From Candidatus Parcubacteria bacterium (GTDB lineage Bacteria > Patescibacteriota > Minisyncoccia > JAHIHE01 > JAGLIN01): 21,256 nucleotides of DNA. The notes under the pieces were generated by a model that worked only from the letters and a program-made list of their open reading frames with translations, searched no databases and was not told where the DNA came from. The stretch is taken from positions 1 to 21,256 of the forward strand of contig JAGLIN010000028.1 of the NCBI GenBank assembly GCA_023142975.1, given 5' to 3'. The translations under genes and the position numbers were made by a program. The first letter of the stretch is position 1. Each line of letters begins with the position of its first letter. Of the stretch, positions 12,644 to 20,319 are shown one piece after another.

Positions 12644-14983
12644 TTATTTCCAAAACATCTTCCCTAATCTAATCTCATCATAAGAATACTCCTCATCTAA
12701 AAATTCAAAAACCGGTCTCAGCCTTTCATCGCCGCATTCTTCAAACGCCAATTTTATTCGCTCCAATCTTTCCTCTGGCGGTTTTAAATAATCAATATTA
12801 ATATCTTCTCCGCTGGAAATTAGTTTTTCAATATGGACGACAATCGTTCCATATTTCAATCCCTCCTCGTCCGCAATTTTTGCAATTGGAAACTTTTTAG
12901 AAAGCATTTTTTTTGTTCTGTCATATTTTGTAGAAACGCGATTCATCGCGTCTCCGCCTCTGTAATTTATCGCATTTCTATTACCGAGACGCGATAAATC
13001 ACCGTCTCTACGATTTGGAATTTCAAGAGGTTGCAAATTATTTTCTTTGATGTGTTTAATAATAACATTTAAAAACGCTTTTGAAAAACTTTCTAATTTT
13101 TTAGTTCCCACACCTTGAATTTTGGAAAAATTATCTTTATCAATCGGAAAATAATGCGCCATCTCTTGCAGAGAAACATCGCTGAAAATCATAAAGGGAG
13201 GGACATTATTTTCGTCAGCGATTTGTTTTCTTAAAATTCTTAGTTTTTCAAATAAATCAAGATCGTATTTTATTTTTCGTCTGGAACTGCCTTCTCCCTG
13301 CTCTTCTAAATCTTCCCTCATTTTCGGCAATTCTAATAATTCCTTTTGTTTTAAAAATTGAACTCCTTTTTGAGAAACTGAAATCGTCGGATATTTTCCT
13401 GGTTCTACTTTTAGAAAACCGAGAGAAATTAAAGCTTTCATCAGATGATTAATTTCGTCTTTTTTAAAATCCTGCACAATTCCAAAAACGGAAAGATTAT
13501 TATGCTGGTTATCAAAAATTTGCTGGGAGTTTTTTCCTAACAAAACATCAGCGATATAATTTCTTCCAAATCTATTCCCTGTGCGAATAACGCAAGAAAG
13601 AATTTTCTGCGTTATTTCCGTGGCGTCAAATAATGAATTCGGGTTTAAGCAAACATCGCAAGCTCCACAGCCTGCATTTTTACCATCCTTACCATCCCCG
13701 CCCCGCTGGAGTCTCTCCGCAGAGGACTCCAGTGAATTTCCCAGCGAATCGTCAGAGTCCTCTGCGGAGAGACTCTGACGGGACGGGATACAGCCTTTTT
13801 TATTTTCATCGCGATCTGTTTCTTTGTTATCAGGAAAAACATAATCCTCACCAAAATATTTCAAAACATATTTTCTACGGCAAACCATTGCCTCACAATA
13901 CTCAATAACTTGATTTAATTTATCTCTGCATCTTTGCTGTTCAACAGCGTCTTCCATTTGATCAATAAAAAATTCGTGCTTTCGCGCGTCTCCGTAAGAA
14001 TAGAACAAAACGCATTCGCTCGGTAATCCATCTCGCCCCGCTCTTCCAATTTCCTGATAATACCCTTCAATTGTTTTGGGAAATGTATAATGAACAATCA
14101 AACGAATATCCGGCTTGTCAATTCCCATTCCAAAAGCGATTGTCGCGACTATAATTGAAACCTCGTCTTTAATAAATAGCTCCTGATTTTTCTTTCGCGT
14201 TTCATTATTAAGTCCCGCATGATACGGCAAAGCGTTAAGTCCTTCCATTTGCAAATCCATTGCAATATTTTCTGTATCTTTTCTGGAAAAACAGTAAATA
14301 ATTGTTGGTTCATTTTTATGTTTCTGAATAAGTTTTAAAAGTTTGTCAAAAGCCTTTCTCTTCCTAGTAACAATCATCATAAGGTTTTCCCTGTCAAAAC
14401 TGGAAATAAACATCTTGGAATTATTTAAAGAAAGCTGTTTGATAATATCCTCTCGGACTCTTGGGGTGGCAGTAGCGGTTAACGCGATAATAGGAACGTT
14501 TGGAAATTGGCTTTTGAAAAGCTTAAGATTGCGATAATCGGGACGAAAATCGTGCCCCCATTCAGAAATGCAATGCGCTTCATCAACGGCAATCAGTTTT
14601 ATATTCGCCGTTTTTAAAAAGTTTTGAAAATTCTGCAATGCTAATCGCTCTGGAGCGACATATAAAATTTTCACTTTCCCCGCAATTACTTCTTCCTGAA
14701 TCTGCTGAATTTCAACTGGAAGAAGCGATGAATTTATATACTCCGCGGCGATTCCATTGGCCTTTAAAGCATCCACCTGGTCTTTCATCAAAGCAATCAA
14801 CGGCGAAATTACTAATGTTAATCCCTCAAATTTCAAAGCCGGCAACTGATAGCACAAAGACTTCCCGCCCCCCGTCGGCATTAAAACAAACGAATCTTTC
14901 CCTTCCATAACATTCTCAATAACCTCCTCCTGCAAAGGCCGAAATTCATCGTAACCGAAATATGTTTTGAGAAGTTGTTTCAT
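12644..14983 (-). CDS. recQ: ATP-dependent DNA helicase RecQ with two palindrome-encoded insertions
   Basis: 779 residues; E. coli RecQ is about 610. RecQ unwinds DNA 3'-5' in recombination and repair. Motif 0 is FRPLQEEVI; motif I MPTGGGKS (35-42); motif II DEAH (134-137); motif III ALTATAT (167-173); motif VI QEIGRAGRDG (310-319). The zinc module has C368 (CRR), then C439, C442 and C445 (CGACDVC). These are separated by about 70 residues instead of about 16, because an insertion (about 380-436) lies between them. Residues 399-429 are read from a palindrome. A winged-helix region (about 450-550) and an HRDC domain (about 575-650) follow. Next comes a second palindrome-encoded stretch (about 658-685). 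The C-terminal helix-turn-helix (SKKFPIAKIADEEGLKYGTI) completes the protein. The frame is intact through both insertions. The HD-domain gene follows by 12 bases. Confidence 0.95.
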   Translation of the reverse strand: MKQLLKTYFGYDEFRPLQEEVIENVMEGKDSFVLMPTGGGKSLCYQLPALKFEGLTLVISPLIALMKDQVDALKANGIAAEYINSSLLPVEIQQIQEEVIAGKVKILYVAPERLALQNFQNFLKTANIKLIAVDEAHCISEWGHDFRPDYRNLKLFKSQFPNVPIIALTATATPRVREDIIKQLSLNNSKMFISSFDRENLMMIVTRKRKAFDKLLKLIQKHKNEPTIIYCFSRKDTENIAMDLQMEGLNALPYHAGLNNETRKKNQELFIKDEVSIIVATIAFGMGIDKPDIRLIVHYTFPKTIEGYYQEIGRAGRDGLPSECVLFYSYGDARKHEFFIDQMEDAVEQQRCRDKLNQVIEYCEAMVCRRKYVLKYFGEDYVFPDNKETDRDENKKGCIPSRQSLSAEDSDDSLGNSLESSAERLQRGGDGKDGKNAGCGACDVCLNPNSLFDATEITQKILSCVIRTGNRFGRNYIADVLLGKNSQQIFDNQHNNLSVFGIVQDFKKDEINHLMKALISLGFLKVEPGKYPTISVSQKGVQFLKQKELLELPKMREDLEEQGEGSSRRKIKYDLDLFEKLRILRKQIADENNVPPFMIFSDVSLQEMAHYFPIDKDNFSKIQGVGTKKLESFSKAFLNVIIKHIKENNLQPLEIPNRRDGDLSRLGNRNAINYRGGDAMNRVSTKYDRTKKMLSKKFPIAKIADEEGLKYGTIVVHIEKLISSGEDINIDYLKPPEERLERIKLAFEECGDERLRPVFEFLDEEYSYDEIRLGKMFWK
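12930..13011. repeat. Imperfect palindrome inside recQ (between HRDC and C-terminal HTH)
   Basis: 12930-12956 (GTAGAAACGCGATTCATCGC...) pairs with 12985-13011 (reverse complement GTAGAGACGGTGATTTATCG...), with a few mismatches and one bulge. It translates in frame to about residues 658-685 (RRDGDLSRLGNRNAINYRGG...), a hydrophilic linker rich in R, N, D and G. Its sequence is unrelated to the other recQ palindrome. Confidence 0.85.
13697..13787. repeat. Palindrome inside the recQ zinc-binding module
   Basis: 13709-13729 and 13755-13775 are perfect 21-base inverted copies (left arm GAGTCTCTCCGCAGAGGACT + C). The arms extend with four mismatches to 13697 and 13787 (33 bases each), around a 25-base centre. 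It is markedly G+C-rich compared with recQ. It is translated in frame as residues 399-429 and separates C368 from C439. Confidence 0.92.
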
Positions 14984-15010
14984 TTTTGATTTTTTTTATT
15001 TCTGGTTATA

Positions 15011-15949
15011 TTAAATTAGTTTTATTTTCTTTGTATATTTTGCAAACACTTTTTGAAATTTTTCTGCTGTAATTCTCATCCATTCAAAATATTCTTCCCA
15101 ATTTTCTATTTGATTAACATCGACTTCCTTTGATAATTTTATTCTGCTAGCTTTTTTATTTTCTAACGCCATCCATTTTAATTTAGTGTTTAATTCCTGT
15201 TCTATATTATTTTTATATTTTTCTAAACCATAAAATAATTTTTTTGAATCGGGAATATAAATTTCAGTTGCAATAAAATTATTTCTACTGCTAATTGATA
15301 GTGAGATATGAGCTTCTGAACTTCCAAAACTAAGATCATACCAATGCTGTGGATATGTTTTTCTTAATTTTAATTTAGATGAATTATTCTGTGCATATTC
15401 CTTAAACTTATTCCAAAACTCTAATTGCAAAGTTTTTGTTTCGGTAAGTTCGGATTTACCTGCTGATTTTTTAACTGCTTTTGCCCAATCGTTCGGTTTA
15501 GATATTATTTGAAATTTTGATGCGAGTGAAGAATTACCTATTTGCCATAATTCCATTTTAATTGCAAAAAAATTTATTTTTTCATCAGTATGTTCATTAA
15601 GCCAATCAACTGCTTGCTTATGCTCATCTCTTACATTTTTAACAATCCAAATTACAATTTCCGCATCATAGCCAGATGCATAAGTTATTATTTTGCCCAA
15701 ATGGTCATGATCTGTTATCTCTAATTGATTTTCAATTATAATCTTTCTGCCTGTATTTTCTTCTTCTGCTAATATGTCAACGCTAAATTTGCCAACACTT
15801 GCTTCAGTTTGTATTAATTTTATATCAATTCCAATTTCATCGCTAAGCAAAGAAAGATTTTCATCTTCAGCCAACCAATTAGTAAAATCAGTTGCTTCGT
15901 GATTCCATGCTTTTCTTAAATCTACTTTTTTTAATTTTTCTAATTTCAT
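15011..15949 (-). CDS. DUF4268-type protein with PD-(D/E)XK nuclease-like core
   Basis: 312 residues from ATG 15949. An upstream in-frame start at 16003 would overlap the end of the KAP gene and add a run of unconserved residues. The N-terminal half has the nuclease-fold pattern: EIGIDIKLIQTEA, then D58 in GKFSVDILAEE, then E73-N74-Q75 in IIIENQLEITDHDHLGKIIT. The ENQ...TDHDHLG...TYASG string is typical of DUF4268-like proteins. The usual E-x-K is E-x-Q, a known variant whose activity cannot be assumed. The C-terminal half (about 175-312) matches DUF4268 in character: LQLEFWNKFKEYAQ, LRKTYPQHWYDLSFGSSEAH. Such proteins are often found among restriction and defence genes. It begins 17 bases after the KAP ATPase stop and is probably translated from the same mRNA. 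Confidence 0.7.
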   Translation of the reverse strand: MKLEKLKKVDLRKAWNHEATDFTNWLAEDENLSLLSDEIGIDIKLIQTEASVGKFSVDILAEEENTGRKIIIENQLEITDHDHLGKIITYASGYDAEIVIWIVKNVRDEHKQAVDWLNEHTDEKINFFAIKMELWQIGNSSLASKFQIISKPNDWAKAVKKSAGKSELTETKTLQLEFWNKFKEYAQNNSSKLKLRKTYPQHWYDLSFGSSEAHISLSISSRNNFIATEIYIPDSKKLFYGLEKYKNNIEQELNTKLKWMALENKKASRIKLSKEVDVNQIENWEEYFEWMRITAEKFQKVFAKYTKKIKLI

Positions 15950-15966
15950 ATTTTTTAAATTAATTT

Positions 15967-17223
15967 TTAATATTTTAAATAAAAATCGCAAAGTCCATAG
16001 CAACCATCTTTGTTTTTTATACGCCTATTATCTATAAACCAATCTTTTGACGGAAATGTTGGATATCTAATATCCCTTTTTGCAAACTGGAAATTAATAT
16101 CGGAATCTGATATTGCTTCTTTATTACCTTCAAAATTAATAGTGCGATACAATCCTATTTCACCTTCTAAAATCATAAACAAAGACTTACTAAAAATATT
16201 TCCGTTAGTAACCATATTATCTTTTTTAAATATATCAAAATAAAAATTTCCTCCTTCGGTTTCTTTAAGATATTTAGAGAATTCAAAAATGATGGTCGTT
16301 CTAAAATCTGGTTCCAATTCATCATCAACCTGTCTTTTAAAATTGAAATTCGCTTTTCTCAAAATAAATTTCAACAATCTCGGAGTCATATCGTTATATT
16401 CGCCAAAAGTAGTTTCCAAAAAAGATACAACTTGACTTTTTTTGTTTGGATCTTGAATAAACTCTTTCTCAAATATCTCCTCAACAAAATTATCCAGTTT
16501 GATATTTGAAAAATTAAAATATTCTATAAAATTTAAACATTTTAGAAAAGAATCTTTCTCAGTTTCAAATTTATCATTAGCAATCGGAACTATGGCTACT
16601 AATTTATTACCAGAATCAATATTATCAAAAAATTGTTTCAGCGTTTCCAAAAAGAAAATTCCAGAATCGCCAGACCTGTCAATATCTTCAATTATTATAA
16701 AAATATCTTTCTTTTGTTTTTTTATTATCTTTTCCAAAATTTCCTGAATTTCAAAAACCCTTCTTGCTGGTGAAGTTTTGAAAAAGTTACTGAAGTTTTT
16801 AATTATTCCAGCTCCAGGTAAAAACATATTCGCTCCTTTGGAGACAACATTGATTAACGCTTTCATATCGTCTTTGCTCTTGCCATCAATTTCCTTATAA
16901 GCTTCTTCAAAAACCTCTTTATTTATCTGTCTGGCAAATTCTAAAACAAACCCTTCCCACAAATCTTTCCTGTCGGGAAATTTCCACGCGTCAAATTCAA
17001 CCCATACTTCATTTTTCTTTTTCTCTATTCTTTTTTGTTTTACATTTTCTATTAAAGTGCTTTTACCTGTGCCAAATCCGCCAACAAAACCAAACGACCC
17101 TGACTTATCAATTGAATCAAGTAAACTTGAGAAAGAATTAATTTGCTCTTCCAAATCAAATAAATCTCGAACTTTAGGTGTTTCCATCAATAATTTATTA
17201 TCTTTTATAAAACTATTTTTCAT
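15967..17223 (-). CDS. KAP-family P-loop ATPase
   Basis: 418 residues. Walker A is GGFGTGKST (48-56), followed by VWVEFDAWKFPD (family W-x-x-F-D-A-W), and Walker B is FIIIEDIDRSG (about 175-185, the D-D-x-D-R type of KAP ATPases). A weakly hydrophobic stretch (about 130-148, GANMFLPGAGIIKNFSNFF) lies where KAP proteins often carry a membrane hairpin, so peripheral membrane contact is possible. The C-terminal third (TPRLLKFILRKANFNFKRQV...) is helical and unassigned. KAP ATPases (named after Kidins220, ARMS and PifA) include the phage-exclusion protein PifA and other defence-linked ATPases. It is the first gene of a pair with the DUF4268-type gene. ATG start, no Shine-Dalgarno; METPKVRD at 17187 is an alternative. 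Confidence 0.8.
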   Translation of the reverse strand: MKNSFIKDNKLLMETPKVRDLFDLEEQINSFSSLLDSIDKSGSFGFVGGFGTGKSTLIENVKQKRIEKKKNEVWVEFDAWKFPDRKDLWEGFVLEFARQINKEVFEEAYKEIDGKSKDDMKALINVVSKGANMFLPGAGIIKNFSNFFKTSPARRVFEIQEILEKIIKKQKKDIFIIIEDIDRSGDSGIFFLETLKQFFDNIDSGNKLVAIVPIANDKFETEKDSFLKCLNFIEYFNFSNIKLDNFVEEIFEKEFIQDPNKKSQVVSFLETTFGEYNDMTPRLLKFILRKANFNFKRQVDDELEPDFRTTIIFEFSKYLKETEGGNFYFDIFKKDNMVTNGNIFSKSLFMILEGEIGLYRTINFEGNKEAISDSDINFQFAKRDIRYPTFPSKDWFIDNRRIKNKDGCYGLCDFYLKY

Positions 17224-17275
17224 ATCATTAATAATTAATTAAAACATATTTATAATCCAGTTTTTTCTTATCTCT

Positions 17276-17303
17276 ATTTTACCACCCCCGCCCCAAAAAT
17301 CAA
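17276..17303 (-). promoter_or_regulatory. Possible extended -10 promoter for the KAP/DUF4268 pair
   Basis: Minus strand TTGATT (17303-17298), a 16-base spacer, then TAAAAT (17281-17276) preceded by TGG. The spacer contains the unusual G-run GGGGCGGGGGTGG (17295-17283), striking in such A+T-rich DNA. The leader would be about 45 bases. Confidence 0.4.
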
Positions 17304-17354
17304 ATATCTACACAAAAATTATCTTGCTGAACTGCCATGTTACGTATAACAATA

Positions 17355-17377
17355 TAACAATACAGCAATTTAACAAT
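17355..17377 (+). repeat. Solo copy of the TAACAAT..AGCAATTTAACAAT tail
   Basis: 21 of 23 positions match 4150-4172 and the reverse complement of 7751-7773. Here it lies without a partner arm, upstream of the 17456 gene's promoter. The rest of the 17224-17455 gap shows only the two divergent promoters. Confidence 0.75.
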
Positions 17378-17389
17378 CTAATCACAAAT

Positions 17390-17418
17390 TTGCTAAAAAC
17401 CTCAAAAAACATTATAAT
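17390..17418 (+). promoter_or_regulatory. Promoter for the PP2C-like membrane protein
   Basis: TTGCTA (17390-17395), 17-base spacer, TATAAT (17413-17418). The predicted start near 17425 leaves a leader of about 31 bases without a Shine-Dalgarno. Confidence 0.6.
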
Positions 17419-17455
17419 AGTAAAGTCAAAACTATCATTAAACTAAAACAAAAAA

Positions 17456-19753
17456 ATGAGTATTTTAAAAAAAGAAGAAAAACTTGAAGTAAGGGAGATT
17501 GTTTTTTGCAAAGAAGAAGAAAATTCATTTTGCGATATATTTATTTATGAGCCGGAAAACATAGAAGAACAGAAACTGGGAAATTTATATATCGTCGGGG
17601 AAATTGTAAATTTTTCAGAAAATTCTTCTTATTTAGTAAATCTTCTGGCATCTATTATTAAAAAAGAATTCTACTCTAAACCAAAAAGATCGACAATGGA
17701 AAGTTTGGAAGCTGGACTTCATAAAGCAAACGCCACCTTATCAGGTTTCGCCGAACAGGGCAATGTTGATTGGATTGGAAATTTGAATATGATTTGCGGA
17801 GCGTATAAAGAAAACGAGTTGTATTTCAGCCATGTTGGAGGCGTAAAAACCTTGCTTGTAAGAGATGGTCAGATAACAGACATAGGGAAAAATATAGCAA
17901 AAGAAGAAAAACCGCATCCCTTTAAAACATTCGCGAATATCGCAAGCGGAGAAATAGAAAAGAACGATTTAATCTTGCTATCAACTCCGGAATTTTTTAA
18001 TATCTTTTCTTTAGAAAAAATAAGGCAACTGTCATCCTCACTTGATATAAACGAATTGACAGAGACTATCTATGACGCGGTTGAGCAGGAAGAAGATATA
18101 ACAACCGTAGGATTGTTGGTTATGAAAATTGGCAACGAAAAGCAAGACAAAAAGAAAAAAGAATTATTTGAGAAAGAAGAATTTGAAATTGAAGAAAAAT
18201 TGGAAGCTGAAGAAATAAAAGATTCCGAATCCTCTGAGGATTCGGCATCTGAAAAAATTGTTAAAGAAGAGTTGCCAAAAGAAAAACCACCCGTGATTGG
18301 CAATGGTGGAAAAATAACGCTTGATGATATAATAGATAAATATGAAAAAGCGGAAATAGAAAAACAGACAACTGAACAAAAATTTGAGGAAAAACTTAAA
18401 TCAACAACAGAAAAACAAGGAGAAACAGTAGCAGAATTTGAGGAAATTGAAAAAGAAAAATCTGTCACAAGCAAATTAGGCGGACTGTTAAAAGTGTTAA
18501 AAGAATTATTTGGTTCTGCGAAAAACGGCATTACGGCTTGGTTTAAAAATTACAAACAAAAGAAAAAGGACGCTTCAGAAAGCGCTGATTCCGCGGATCA
18601 AAAAACAGAAGGTGAACTGCTGCAAAAAATAAATCTTCCATCAAATAAAAATAAGTTAATATTTGCCGCTTTTATATCTATCGCTTTGCTATTCGCGGGA
18701 AATTTAATTTTTACGGACTATCAAAAAAAAGCGGAGGAGAAGTTCAATTTTTATAACACTAAACTGTCTCAAGCGGAAGAAAAAATAAGCAAAGCAGAAG
18801 AAGTAATGATTTATAATGACCCTAAAGAAGCAAGGACATTTTTGGCAGACGCTAAAAACTTAGCAACAGAAGTTAAGAACGATTATGACAAGTTGGACGA
18901 AAAAGCAGGTGATTTGCTTGGCAAAATTCAAACTCAACTTGATATTGTTAATCTTGTAAAAAGAATAGACAACCCTGAAATTGCTATTAACTTAGAACAA
19001 GCGTCAGAACAAATAATGCTTATCAATGAAAATTATTATACTTCCACTTCTGAAAACTCTGTTTACCAAATAGATTTAGAGAATAAAAAAGCGGAAGACT
19101 TGCAAATTATATCTGACGATATTGAACGCTCAAAATTGACGACTCCAATTGAAAAAACTGGAGAAATAATTTTCTTGTCCGATTCAAATAAATTATCCTC
19201 GCTTGACTTGAACAAAAAAGAACTATCATCTGCAGATATAGGATTTATTAACGACAATCCAAACATTAAAGACATCGCTTCTTATAATAATTATTTGTAT
19301 TTTTTGGAACCTGAGACAAATCAAATTTATAAATATCGCAGAACAGCGAACGGATTTGATAGCGGAAAATCGTGGATCACAGATTCAGAAGCTGATATAC
19401 GCAACTCGATTTCTATTGCCATTGACGGATTTATTTATATTCTAAAATCAGACGGGACTGTTAATAAATATTTATCCGGGGTTAAAAAAGATTTTTCCGT
19501 GGAAGAACTAAGCGAACCTCTCTCTTCCTCAGCAGAAATTTACACGAATGCGGATTTAGAATATCTTTATATTGTAGATTCTCCGAATCAAAGAATTGTC
19601 TTATTTAACAAAATAAATGGCAGTTTAATCAGACAATACACAAGTGGCGCTTTTGATAATTTGAAGAATATTGTTGTTAACGAGACAGAAGATAAGATGT
19701 ATGTGTTGAATGGAGATAAAGTTTTTGTTGTTGGGATTGAAGGAGAGGAATAA
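17456..19753 (+). CDS. Membrane protein: degenerate PP2C-like domain, coiled coil, propeller-like domain
   Basis: 765 residues. Residues about 10-225 follow the PP2C phosphatase fold: YIVGEIVNFSENS where active enzymes have an Asp-Gly, LEAGLHKANATLSGF (helix), YFSHVGGVKTLLVRDGQITD (family G-D-S-R-x-x-L-x-R-x-G), LILLSTPEFF where S-D-G is expected, and EEDITTVGLLVMK where D-N occurs. The metal-binding aspartates are therefore mostly missing: a likely pseudophosphatase. Residues 230-395 are low-complexity and charged. One membrane span lies at about 400-419. Residues 420-500 look like a coiled coil (AEEKISKAEEVMIYNDPKEA). The rest (about 525-765) has repeated strands such as YNNYLYFLEPETNQIYKYRR and LEYLYIVDSPNQRIVLFNK, as in NHL or six-bladed propellers, and lies outside. 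A signal-sensing or scaffold role is inferred. Confidence 0.65.
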   Translation: MSILKKEEKLEVREIVFCKEEENSFCDIFIYEPENIEEQKLGNLYIVGEIVNFSENSSYLVNLLASIIKKEFYSKPKRSTMESLEAGLHKANATLSGFAEQGNVDWIGNLNMICGAYKENELYFSHVGGVKTLLVRDGQITDIGKNIAKEEKPHPFKTFANIASGEIEKNDLILLSTPEFFNIFSLEKIRQLSSSLDINELTETIYDAVEQEEDITTVGLLVMKIGNEKQDKKKKELFEKEEFEIEEKLEAEEIKDSESSEDSASEKIVKEELPKEKPPVIGNGGKITLDDIIDKYEKAEIEKQTTEQKFEEKLKSTTEKQGETVAEFEEIEKEKSVTSKLGGLLKVLKELFGSAKNGITAWFKNYKQKKKDASESADSADQKTEGELLQKINLPSNKNKLIFAAFISIALLFAGNLIFTDYQKKAEEKFNFYNTKLSQAEEKISKAEEVMIYNDPKEARTFLADAKNLATEVKNDYDKLDEKAGDLLGKIQTQLDIVNLVKRIDNPEIAINLEQASEQIMLINENYYTSTSENSVYQIDLENKKAEDLQIISDDIERSKLTTPIEKTGEIIFLSDSNKLSSLDLNKKELSSADIGFINDNPNIKDIASYNNYLYFLEPETNQIYKYRRTANGFDSGKSWITDSEADIRNSISIAIDGFIYILKSDGTVNKYLSGVKKDFSVEELSEPLSSSAEIYTNADLEYLYIVDSPNQRIVLFNKINGSLIRQYTSGAFDNLKNIVVNETEDKMYVLNGDKVFVVGIEGEE

Positions 19754-19762
19754 ATTTGATGT

Positions 19763-19795
19763 AAAAAACAGGAGAAGCAAATCTCCTGTTTTTTT
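19763..19795. terminator. Bidirectional intrinsic terminator
   Basis: AAAAAACAGGAGA (19763-19775) pairs over 13 bp with TCTCCTGTTTTTT (19782-19794), loop AGCAAA. T-runs follow on both strands, serving the plus-strand gene ending at 19753 and rplL ending at 19816. Confidence 0.93.
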
Positions 19796-19815
19796 ATTCT
19801 TGAAATATAGATAAT

Positions 19816-20286
19816 CTACTTCAAATTCACCGTCGCGCCAGCTTCTTCAAGTTTTTTCTTTAATTCTTCCGCTTCCGCTTTGGGAACTTTTTCTTTCAAA
19901 ACCTTAGGAGCCGCGTCAACAATATCTTTCGCGTCCTTCAGTCCTTGTCCTGTCACTTCTCTGACAATTTTAATTACTGCGATTTTTGCGTCGCCAGCAG
20001 CTACGAGCTCAACATCAAATTCAGATTTTTCCTCTTCTGCTTCTCCGCCAGCCGCAGCGCCACCAGCTGGCATCGCGGCCATCATTGCGGGAGCCGCCGC
20101 GGAAACTCCGAATTTTTCTTCTAAAACCTTCACTAATTCTGAAAGTTCTAAAACACTAAGTTCTTCAATTTGTTTTACCAAATCTTGAAACTTTTTAGGA
20201 ACTTCTACTTCCTTTTTATCTTCTCCTTTTTCAGCTGTATCTTTATTTTCTTCAACAGCTTTTTCCTCTTTTTTTTCTTCTGCCAT
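19816..20286 (-). CDS. rplL: 50S ribosomal protein L7/L12
   Basis: 156 residues; about 121 is usual. The dimerisation domain starts near KKFQDLVKQIEELSVLELSE, then KVLEEKFGVSAAA, the Ala/Gly hinge (APAMMAAMPAGGAAAGG), and the globular C-terminal domain EFDVELVAAGDAKIAVIKIV, VREVTGQGLKDAKDIVDAAP, ending EEAGATVNLK. The extra length is an N-terminal, highly charged extension of about 30 residues (MAEEKKEEKAVEENKDTAEK...), probably disordered. L7/L12 forms the stalk that recruits translation GTPases. It follows rplJ by 33 bases. ATG start without Shine-Dalgarno; an internal start after the extension is not supported by any in-frame ATG. Confidence 0.97.
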   Translation of the reverse strand: MAEEKKEEKAVEENKDTAEKGEDKKEVEVPKKFQDLVKQIEELSVLELSELVKVLEEKFGVSAAAPAMMAAMPAGGAAAGGEAEEEKSEFDVELVAAGDAKIAVIKIVREVTGQGLKDAKDIVDAAPKVLKEKVPKAEAEELKKKLEEAGATVNLK

Positions 20287-20319
20287 AATATTTTTTTAAA
20301 TTAATTAATAAGTAAAATT

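Noticed and set aside
13645..13908. Overlapping frames in both strands over the recQ palindrome
   Set aside because: They arise from the G+C-rich palindrome being open in several frames; recQ is intact there and explains the sequence.
17224..17455. tRNA or other stable RNA gene in the intergenic regions
   Set aside because: I looked for cloverleaf-like T-arm (GGTTCGAATCC-type) sequences in the gaps and saw none.
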